Origin: JAAZGD01 sp964383845
GTDB lineage: Bacteria > Bacillota > Clostridia > Peptostreptococcales > Anaerovoracaceae
NCBI GenBank assembly: GCA_964383845.1
Contig: CAYLIF010000032.1
Coordinates: 1 to 12,734 of the forward strand
Length of the DNA: 12,734 nucleotides
Reading direction: 5' to 3'
A program made the translations under genes and the position numbers. The notes under the pieces are model-generated. The model was not told the origin of the DNA, searched no databases, and saw nothing but the letters and a program-made list of their open reading frames with translations. Shown piece by piece: positions 6,912 through 12,734 of the stretch; position 1 is the first letter of the stretch; each line of letters starts with the position of its first letter.

Positions 6912-7958
6912 ATGGAAAAAGGAGAACAAACAAAGGCCCAATTAAAAGATGGCGAAGAACTTCAAGAGCTTAGTTTAAGACCTCATCTCTTAGAAGACTA
7001 CATTGGTCAAAAAAACGCTACAGATAATTTGAAAGTGTTTATAAAGGCAGCAAAGCAACGAAAAGAAGCTTTGGATCATGTTTTGTTTTATGGACCTCCT
7101 GGTCTTGGAAAAACAACCCTAGCGGGTATTATTGCCAATGAAATGGAAACTGAAATCAGAATTACATCTGGGCCTGCTATTGAGCGGGCTGGAGATTTGG
7201 CCGCTATTTTAACAAATCTCAATGAAAATGATGTATTATTTATAGATGAAATCCATAGGCTAAACCGAGCTGTAGAAGAAATTCTCTATTCAGCAATGGA
7301 AGACTATGCTTTAGATATAATTATTGGAAAAGGACCTAGCGCTAGGTCTTTGAGATTAGACCTAGCAAAGTTTACTCTTATAGGAGCAACAACAAGAGCT
7401 GGGAGCTTAAGTTCTCCCCTCAGAGATAGATTTGGGGTGGTTAGCAAGTTTGAGCTTTACACCATTGATGAGCTAAAAATTATTTTAAAGCGTTCGGCTA
7501 AAATACTAGGTATTGAAATAGATGATCAATCTCTTATTGAACTAGCAAAGAGATCCAGAGGAACTCCTCGAGTAGCAAATAGACTTTTAAAAAGGGTAAG
7601 AGATTTCAGCCAAGTTCGAGGCAATGGAAAAATCGAAGAAGCCAGTACCAAAGATGCTCTAGATGCCTTAAGGGTAGATGGCTATGGCTTAGAGAGTTTG
7701 GACCGAGAAATTTTAAAAATTATAATTGAAAGATTTAATGGGGGCCCAGTGGGAATTGATTCTATTGCTTCAGCATTAGGGGAAGAACGAGTTACTATAG
7801 AGGATAGCAACGAACCATTCTTAATCCAATGTGGCTTTATGCACCGAACACAAAAGGGAAGAATCGCAGGAGATAAGGCCTACCAATTATTGGGTATTCC
7901 ATCTCCAGAACCAAGGCAAATTGCTTTGGATGAAATCGAAAGGGATGAAGAATTATGA
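6912..7958 (+). CDS. ruvB: Holliday junction branch migration ATPase RuvB
   Basis: RuvB is the hexameric AAA+ motor that drives branch migration at junctions bound by RuvA. The 348-residue protein has Walker A GPPGLGKTT (61-69), Walker B LFIDEIH (109-115), sensor 1 GATTR (158-162), the arginine finger R171 (SPLRDRFG) and sensor 2 RGTPR with R220. The C-terminal winged-helix domain (~262-330) is complete. It reads GEERVTIEDSNEPF and GFMHRTQKGR where most homologues have EERDTIEDVYEPY and GFxQRTPRGR, so this region is mildly divergent. The Shine-Dalgarno AGAGGGG (6892-6898) is 13 nt from the ATG, longer than usual, and I see no better in-frame start. The stop codon overlaps the next start as ATGA. 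A 16-bp palindrome lies inside the gene at 7333-7348. Confidence 0.96.
   Translation: MEKGEQTKAQLKDGEELQELSLRPHLLEDYIGQKNATDNLKVFIKAAKQRKEALDHVLFYGPPGLGKTTLAGIIANEMETEIRITSGPAIERAGDLAAILTNLNENDVLFIDEIHRLNRAVEEILYSAMEDYALDIIIGKGPSARSLRLDLAKFTLIGATTRAGSLSSPLRDRFGVVSKFELYTIDELKIILKRSAKILGIEIDDQSLIELAKRSRGTPRVANRLLKRVRDFSQVRGNGKIEEASTKDALDALRVDGYGLESLDREILKIIIERFNGGPVGIDSIASALGEERVTIEDSNEPFLIQCGFMHRTQKGRIAGDKAYQLLGIPSPEPRQIALDEIERDEEL
7333..7348 (+). repeat. Perfect 16-bp palindrome inside ruvB with an extra half-copy downstream
   Basis: GACCTAGCGCTAGGTC is a perfect inverted repeat. It extends by a G-T and two A-T pairs to 7330-7351, and the half-site GACCTAGC recurs in direct orientation at 7359-7366. 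The bases encode the conserved RuvB segment GPSARSLRLDLA, so protein constraint explains part of it, but the exact symmetry depends on codon choice. In RNA it could form a hairpin of up to nine pairs with a short loop. Confidence 0.6.
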
Positions 7959-9412
7959 CAATTAAAATTAAAAATTCAATAGCAACAATATTAAGAAGAA
8001 GTTGTCTTTTCCTTCTTCTGTTTATTTGTATGGGTACACTAGCTTATGGTGCCAATGAACAGTATCTGAAGGTAGGTCTTTCATATAACTATAAGGAAGT
8101 TACATCAGTTAAAATTTCATGTTCATCTGGGCTTTCTATAGGAGAAGTAAATGATAATGGCTGGAAAGTGATTTCATCCTTCCCTGAAATTAAGTCTGCC
8201 ACAGCATGGATTTCAAATGGTATAGTTCAAATTGAAGATGAAAATGGAAACATAATTGCAGATTCATTATCTGCTGATCAAGGTATATTCCCCCTTGAAA
8301 AAGGGGAGGTAATTTATGCAAATGCAGATGGGTATAGAGGAGGATATTGTTTTTTCCCTGTAGATCAAAACAGGATGAATCTGATAAATTATGTTGAATT
8401 AGAAGATTACGTCCGTGGGGTGATTCATTCAGAGATTGGGCAACGGAGCCCATTGGAGACACTCAAAGCCCAAGCTGTATGTGCAAGAAGTTATGCTATT
8501 TCAAACATGGGAAGACATAGAGCATCAGGTTACGATATATGTGGAACAACCCATTGCCAGGTTTACAAGGGTTATAAAAATGAATATCCCTCTACAAATC
8601 AAGCTTGTAAAGAGACTGCAGGTTTAGTTATTAAATATAATGGAAAAACTGTTTCAGCATATTATTCAAAAAATGATGGGGGTCACACTGATAATGTTGA
8701 AGACATTTGGGGTAATAAAGTTGGATATCTAAGAGGAATTCGTGATGAATTTTCACCCCTATACAAATGGGAAAAAACCTATACCTTTCAGGAACTAGCA
8801 GATCTATTAAATAAAGCTGGCCATTCTGTTGGCGATATAAGCAGCGTTACTATAACTAAAAGAAATGCTTCAGGAACCGTATCAAAGCTAGCTGTTTGGG
8901 ACCAAAGAAAGCAAACGATTTTATCTGCTAATGCACTAAGGAGTGCTTTAGGTGCCAACATTATAAAATCTAGCATGTTTTCATTTAGTCCCATAGGTCC
9001 TAAAGATTTAGATGAGGCTTTGAAAAACTCAACTAGTAAAGTTGAAAATTCCGGTAGTGTAACGGTTATTAATCTAAACGAACAAAGGAGTTATAGCAAA
9101 ACACTACAAATAATCGGGATAGATGGTAGAATTAGAGACGTTGTAGCAGGCTCATTGGCTATTTCCAACGGAAAGGTTACAGTTTTACCTAAAGAAGAGG
9201 ACTCTATCCCAAGCGATACATTCACACCTGAAATAAACTTGGGCAACGAATCTCAACTAAAAACTCCAATAACATTTTATGGCTTAGGCTGGGGTCATGG
9301 TGTTGGTATGGCTCAAGATAGTATTATAGCCATGGGTAAGCTAGGATATGATTATAAATATATGTTAAACTATTTCTTTACAGATATAAAAATCGAATCT
9401 TGGAATAATTAG
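7955..9412 (+). CDS. SpoIID/LytB-domain protein, probable exported peptidoglycan lytic transglycosylase
   Basis: SpoIID-family enzymes cleave glycan strands stripped of stem peptides; SpoIID itself works in the SpoIIDMP complex during forespore engulfment. Residues 14-32 form a hydrophobic signal or membrane anchor after a basic start (TILRRSCLFLLLFIC), so the rest is outside the cytoplasm. The SpoIID core begins with VELEDYVRGVIHSEIG (147-162), where E160 is the likely catalytic acid, then LKAQAVCARSYA. Candidate metal ligands are H188, C196, H200 and C201 (DICGTTHCQ). SKNDGGHT (238-245), VEDIWG and the closing GLGWGHGVGMAQ (443-454) complete the fold. About 90 residues (~345-435) separate the core from the closing motif, making it longer (485) than B. 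subtilis SpoIID (343). It starts in an ATGA overlap with the ruvB stop. I leave the symbol blank because clostridia carry paralogues and this may not be the engulfment SpoIID. Confidence 0.85.
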   Translation: MTIKIKNSIATILRRSCLFLLLFICMGTLAYGANEQYLKVGLSYNYKEVTSVKISCSSGLSIGEVNDNGWKVISSFPEIKSATAWISNGIVQIEDENGNIIADSLSADQGIFPLEKGEVIYANADGYRGGYCFFPVDQNRMNLINYVELEDYVRGVIHSEIGQRSPLETLKAQAVCARSYAISNMGRHRASGYDICGTTHCQVYKGYKNEYPSTNQACKETAGLVIKYNGKTVSAYYSKNDGGHTDNVEDIWGNKVGYLRGIRDEFSPLYKWEKTYTFQELADLLNKAGHSVGDISSVTITKRNASGTVSKLAVWDQRKQTILSANALRSALGANIIKSSMFSFSPIGPKDLDEALKNSTSKVENSGSVTVINLNEQRSYSKTLQIIGIDGRIRDVVAGSLAISNGKVTVLPKEEDSIPSDTFTPEINLGNESQLKTPITFYGLGWGHGVGMAQDSIIAMGKLGYDYKYMLNYFFTDIKIESWNN

Positions 9413-9413
9413 A

Positions 9414-9419
9414 AAGGTG
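9414..9419 (+). promoter_or_regulatory. Ribosome binding site that decides the queA start
   Basis: AAGGTG at 9414-9419, core AAGG at 9414-9417, lies 7 nt before the ATG at 9425. An in-frame TTG at 9422, just before the ATG, would add one residue but has only 4 nt spacing. ATG is preferred, giving MHIDEFDYNLP, which is the normal QueA beginning. Confidence 0.65.
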
Positions 9420-9424
9420 CATTG

Positions 9425-10474
9425 ATGCATATAGATGAATTTGACTACAATCTTCCAGAAGAACTTATCGCCCAACAACCTCTCGATAAAAGAGATTATT
9501 CTCGATTAATGGTTGTTAATCGAGAAGCCGAGACTATAGATCATAAGCACTTTTATGATATAAAATCATATATTCAGCCAGAGGATTGCTTGGTTCTTAA
9601 CAGCAGTAAAGTTATACCTGCTCGACTTTATGGTTCAAAGGTTGGAAGCGATTCTAAGGTTGAATTTTTATTGTTGAAAAGAATAAAAGAAGATAAATGG
9701 GAAACCTTGGTTCGTCCTGGAAAACGTCTAAAAGTAGGAGACCGAGTTTTTTTCTCTAGTGCTCCACAATTAGAGGCTGAGATTATTAATATTGGAGAAG
9801 ACGGAACTAGAATAGTGAAGTTTTATTATGAAGGTGACTTCTCTGAAATATTATGGGAGTTGGGGAAAATGCCTCTGCCACCTTACATCCAAAGACCAAG
9901 CACAGAAGAAGATCAAAAACGTTATCAAACAGTTTACTGTGATGTAGAGGGTTCTGTTGCTGCACCAACTGCAGGACTCCATTTTACCCAAGAACTTCTT
10001 GAAGAAATCAAAGCTCAAGGGACTAAAGTTGTAAGTGTTACTCTTCACGTTGGTATTGGAACATTTAGACCCGTTAAATGTGAGCAAATAGAAGATCATA
10101 GAATGCATTTTGAGGAATATTATATTTCGGAAGAAGTGGCTAAAACCATAAATGAAAGCAAAGCTTCAGGTGGTAGAATAATATCAGTAGGGACTACTTC
10201 TGCTAGAACTTTAGAAAGTGCCGCCCTCTTTGATGAAGACAAAAAATCATGGTGGATTCCTTCTGGTTCTGGGAACACTAATATTTTTATTTATCCAGGA
10301 TATACCTTTAAAATTGTAGATAACCTAATTACAAATTTTCATTTGCCAAAATCCACACTTTTAATGCTTGTTTCAGCTCTTTATAACAGAGAAAATATCC
10401 TGAAGGCATATAAAGAAGCAATCAAAGAAAAATATCGTTTTTTCTCATATGGCGATGCCATGTTTATTGAATAA
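9425..10474 (+). CDS. queA: S-adenosylmethionine:tRNA ribosyltransferase-isomerase QueA
   Basis: QueA transfers and isomerises the ribose of S-adenosylmethionine onto 7-aminomethyl-7-deazaguanine already in tRNA, giving epoxyqueuosine at wobble position 34 of GUN-anticodon tRNAs. The 349-residue protein matches the family length (342 in B. subtilis, 356 in E. coli). Landmarks include FDYNLPEELIAQQP near the start, RDYSRLMVV, the LVLNSSKVIPARLYG block (~57-71), LLLKR, WETLVRPGKRLKVGD, KMPLPPYIQRP, the GSVAAPTAGLHFT segment, LHVGIGTFRPVK, HRMHFEEYY, and the C-terminal TNFHLPKSTLLMLVSAL. SSK replaces the common DTR in the N-terminal block, a mild variant. It follows the spoIID-like gene by 12 nt and precedes tgt by 15 nt, so it is operonic with the enzyme that supplies its substrate tRNA. 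Confidence 0.96.
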   Translation: MHIDEFDYNLPEELIAQQPLDKRDYSRLMVVNREAETIDHKHFYDIKSYIQPEDCLVLNSSKVIPARLYGSKVGSDSKVEFLLLKRIKEDKWETLVRPGKRLKVGDRVFFSSAPQLEAEIINIGEDGTRIVKFYYEGDFSEILWELGKMPLPPYIQRPSTEEDQKRYQTVYCDVEGSVAAPTAGLHFTQELLEEIKAQGTKVVSVTLHVGIGTFRPVKCEQIEDHRMHFEEYYISEEVAKTINESKASGGRIISVGTTSARTLESAALFDEDKKSWWIPSGSGNTNIFIYPGYTFKIVDNLITNFHLPKSTLLMLVSALYNRENILKAYKEAIKEKYRFFSYGDAMFIE

Positions 10475-10489
10475 TCGAAAGGACTATTT

Positions 10490-11608
10490 ATGGATGCTGT
10501 AAATTTTAATCTATTAAAAACTGACCCAAAATCAAAAGCCCGCAGAGGAATTTTAAAAACTCCTCACGGCTCTATAGAAACTCCTGTTTTCATGCCTGTT
10601 GGAACAGCAGCCACTGTAAAAGCAATGCGCCCTGAAGAAGTGGAAATGATGGGAGCAGGAATTATTCTATCAAATACATATCATCTTTATCTAAGACCTG
10701 GCCATGAAGTGATAAGAGAAGCAGGCGGTCTTCATAAATTCATGAACTGGAATAAAGCTATTCTAACAGATAGTGGAGGGTTCCAAGTTTTTAGTTTGGG
10801 TAATTTAAGGAAAATAACTGAAGAAGGGGTAGAGTTTAAGTCACATATTGATGGGAGTTCTCATCAATTTACCCCTGAAACATCTATGAAAGTCCAAGAA
10901 TCTCTAGGCTCCGACATAATTATGGCTTTTGACGAGTGCCCTCCATACCCCGCAGACCGAAAGTATGTTCGGGATTCACTAGAGAGAACTACTAGATGGT
11001 TAGAGAGATGTAAAGCATATCATACTAACACTGAAAAACAATCTCTGTTTGGTATAATGCAAGGGGGGATGTATCCAGACCTTAGAAGAGAAAGCGCAAA
11101 GCAAATCGTAGCCATGGACCTACCTGGATATGCAATTGGTGGTCTTTCTGTGGGAGAGCCTAAGCAACTTATGTATGAGATTCTTGATGAAACAATAGAT
11201 GAACTACCAAAGGAAAAAGTCCGATATCTTATGGGGGTAGGAAGCCCAGATTGTCTTTTTGAAGGAGTTGAAAGAGGTGTTGATCTTTTTGACTGCGTTT
11301 TGCCCACAAGGATTGCCCGCCACGGTATGGCGTTAACTTCAGGAGGCCCCGTTAACATTAAAAATAAAAAATATGAACGAGACTTTACTCCCCTTGACTC
11401 AAAATGTCAGTGCTATACTTGTAAAAATTATTCGAGAGCATACTTACGTCATCTCTTTAAAGCAAATGAAATGCTTTCAGGTATGTTAATGACAAATCAT
11501 AATCTATACTTTCTTGTTAACCTGATGAAGAACATTAGAGAATCTATAGATGAAGATAGATTTTTAGAGTACAAAGCGCGTTTTTTCGATGAATATGGAG
11601 AATTTTAA
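10490..11608 (+). CDS. tgt: tRNA-guanine transglycosylase (Tgt), bacterial queuosine type
   Basis: Tgt swaps guanine-34 for preQ1 in tRNAs with GUN anticodons, the step just before QueA. The 372-residue TIM-barrel protein is full length. Conserved sites are D94 in LTDSGGFQVFSL (acid/base), the substrate-contact regions FDECPPYP (147-154) and GIMQGGMYPDLR (188-199), YAIGGLSVGEP (214-224), and the nucleophile D268 in GVDLFDCVLPTRIARHG. The zinc site is C306, C308, C311 and H337 (CQCYTC followed by TNH). The start has GAAAGGA just upstream of the ATG at 10490. Its TAA overlaps the ATG of the next gene (TAATG). In many bacteria tgt is followed by yajC and secDF, but here an RNA methyltransferase follows. 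No preQ1 riboswitch could fit in the short gaps of this operon. Confidence 0.97.
   Translation: MDAVNFNLLKTDPKSKARRGILKTPHGSIETPVFMPVGTAATVKAMRPEEVEMMGAGIILSNTYHLYLRPGHEVIREAGGLHKFMNWNKAILTDSGGFQVFSLGNLRKITEEGVEFKSHIDGSSHQFTPETSMKVQESLGSDIIMAFDECPPYPADRKYVRDSLERTTRWLERCKAYHTNTEKQSLFGIMQGGMYPDLRRESAKQIVAMDLPGYAIGGLSVGEPKQLMYEILDETIDELPKEKVRYLMGVGSPDCLFEGVERGVDLFDCVLPTRIARHGMALTSGGPVNIKNKKYERDFTPLDSKCQCYTCKNYSRAYLRHLFKANEMLSGMLMTNHNLYFLVNLMKNIRESIDEDRFLEYKARFFDEYGEF
11597..11600 (+). promoter_or_regulatory. Ribosome binding site of the RNA methyltransferase, inside tgt
   Basis: GGAG at 11597-11600, in the last codons of tgt, lies 7 nt before the ATG at 11608. It supports this start in the TAATG overlap and so the absence of an N-terminal extension on the methyltransferase. 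Confidence 0.65.
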
Positions 11609-12734
11609 TGAAAACATGTCCACACAAAGATTTTTGCGGAGGTTGCCTATACCAAGGAATATCTTATGATGAACAATTAAGGATAAAAGAAAAACAAGTA
11701 AATGACCTGTTGACCGAATATGGTATAGAACCTAAGGAACACATGGGATTTCAGCCTTCACCGCAAATATATCGATATCGAAACAAAATGGAGTACACCT
11801 TTGGAGACATGGTAAAAGGCGGGGAAATTACTCTTGGTCTTCACCAAAAAGGTCACTTCATGAACATAGTAACTACAGATGAATGTCAACTTGTTGATAA
11901 TGATTTCAATATTATCTTAGCCCAAGTATTAGCCTTTGCAAAAGCAAATGGTTATAAACACTATAATAAAAAACAACACCAGGGAATTTTACGCCACTTA
12001 GTTATAAGGAAAGGTGAAAGAACGGGAGAGTTACTAGTCAACTTAGTTACTTCCTCTCAAGGAGACTTTGATGAAGGCAAGTTCTTGGAAATTCTTCTTA
12101 ACCTTACTAGCCAGTTAGAAGGAACCTTGGTAGGGATTCTTCGCACTATCAATGATAATGTAGCTGACACTGTAGCTTCTGACGAGACAAAAATACTTTT
12201 TGGCAGAGACTATTATCGGGAACAACTGATGGGGCTAACCTTTAAAGTAGGGGCTTTTAGTTTTTTTCAGACCAACGTATTAGCCGCAGAAAACCTGTAT
12301 AAAGAGAGCCTCGATATGATTCCAGCCAGCGAAGACAAAGTATTCTTTGACCTTTACTGTGGAACTGGAACTATTACCCAAGCCTTGGCACAAAGGGGAA
12401 AGAAAGCCATAGGTATAGAAATTATGGCTGATGCAGTACACTTTGCTAAAAAGAATGCTGAGAACAACAATCTGGATAATTGTGAATTCATAGAAGGAGA
12501 CGTACTTAAAGTAATAGATTCTATCGAAGAAAAACCAGATATAATAGTCATGGATCCACCAAGAAGCGGTATCCATCCTAAGGCTCTTTCAAAGATAATG
12601 GCCTTGAATGTTCCTGAAATACTATATATTTCATGTAACCCTAAAACAATGGTTAATAACCTTGTTACCCTAAAAGCTGAAGGCTATGAAGTCACGAAAT
12701 TCAAAGCTTATGACAACTTTCCCTTTACAAAACA
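11608..12734 (+). CDS. [4Fe-4S] RNA (uracil-5-)-methyltransferase of the TrmA/RumA/RlmD family, 3' end cut off by window
   Basis: The frame is open from the ATG at 11608 to the window end (375 codons plus two bases). It encodes a SAM-dependent enzyme of the class that makes m5U in 23S rRNA or tRNA. C4, C10 and C13 (CPHKDFCGGC) with C93 (DECQLVD) fit the RumA-type [4Fe-4S] site. Later motifs are FSFFQTN (217-223), the SAM site FDLYCGTGT (247-255), DPPRSG (316-321) and the nucleophile C343 in YISCNPKT. The sequence stops in NFPFTK, just before the family's catalytic His-Val-Glu segment, so probably fewer than ~15 residues are missing. There is no N-terminal TRAM domain: the iron-sulfur motif begins at residue 4, as in RlmC-like proteins. 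The start overlaps the tgt stop. The target uridine cannot be read from the sequence, so no symbol is given. Confidence 0.92.
   Translation, partial: MKTCPHKDFCGGCLYQGISYDEQLRIKEKQVNDLLTEYGIEPKEHMGFQPSPQIYRYRNKMEYTFGDMVKGGEITLGLHQKGHFMNIVTTDECQLVDNDFNIILAQVLAFAKANGYKHYNKKQHQGILRHLVIRKGERTGELLVNLVTSSQGDFDEGKFLEILLNLTSQLEGTLVGILRTINDNVADTVASDETKILFGRDYYREQLMGLTFKVGAFSFFQTNVLAAENLYKESLDMIPASEDKVFFDLYCGTGTITQALAQRGKKAIGIEIMADAVHFAKKNAENNNLDNCEFIEGDVLKVIDSIEEKPDIIVMDPPRSGIHPKALSKIMALNVPEILYISCNPKTMVNNLVTLKAEGYEVTKFKAYDNFPFTK

Noticed and set aside
9406..9424. preQ1 riboswitch before queA-tgt
   Set aside because: The gap before queA is only 12 nt and there is no leader long enough for an aptamer.
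11020..11358. 112-codon minus-strand open frame
   Set aside because: It is antisense to the most conserved part of tgt (GGLSVGEP, FDCVLPTRIARHG), with no sign of an independent gene.
12280..12576. Minus-strand open frames near the right end
   Set aside because: They are antisense to the methyltransferase catalytic domain, whose motifs (FDLYCGTGT, DPPRSG) prove the plus-strand frame.
1..12734. Mobile elements, CRISPR arrays, tRNA or rRNA genes, toxin-antitoxin or phage-defence modules
   Set aside because: I saw no transposase, integrase, regular spacer-repeat pattern or cloverleaf-like sequence. All complete genes belong to known housekeeping or sporulation families with similar base use.

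Overview
The window looks like a chromosomal housekeeping segment from an anaerobic, spore-forming low-GC Firmicute, most likely a member of the Clostridia. The grounds are AT-rich coding DNA, an IspH reductase fused to ribosomal-protein-S1 domains (a clostridial arrangement), a SpoIID-family gene inside the ruv operon, an operator close to the Bacillus/Clostridium LexA consensus, and dense head-to-tail genes with purine-rich ribosome binding sites. I see no insertion sequence, prophage, CRISPR array, tRNA or rRNA. Every gene but the first is assignable to a known family.

Layout. Positions 1-3896 (+): the end of a DUF308/HdeD-like membrane protein, then rarA, then an ispH-S1 fusion, closely spaced or overlapping and probably co-transcribed. 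A long symmetrical hairpin at 3914-3948 can end this transcript and also the convergent recN transcript. Positions 4039-5658 (-): recN. Positions 5659-5798: a divergent regulatory region with overlapping promoters around a 16-bp perfect palindrome that reads as a LexA box. Positions 5799-12734 (+): ruvC, ruvA, ruvB, a spoIID-like gene, queA, tgt, and a TrmA/RumA-type RNA (uracil-5)-methyltransferase that runs off the window end.

Functionally the segment is a genome-maintenance neighbourhood (RarA at stalled forks, RecN at double-strand breaks, RuvABC at Holliday junctions), probably with a shared SOS switch for recN and ruvCAB. The right-hand operon continues without an obvious break into a peptidoglycan-remodelling gene and then RNA modification: queA and tgt for queuosine, then an rRNA or tRNA m5U methylase. 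The left-hand operon couples isoprenoid synthesis and translation in one polypeptide.

I found no convincing undescribed multi-gene system. The observations most worth checking are the single LexA operator serving two divergent repair promoters, the cell-wall and RNA-modification genes placed downstream of that SOS promoter, and the architecture of the IspH-S1 protein. No stretch longer than 300 bases lacks a gene.
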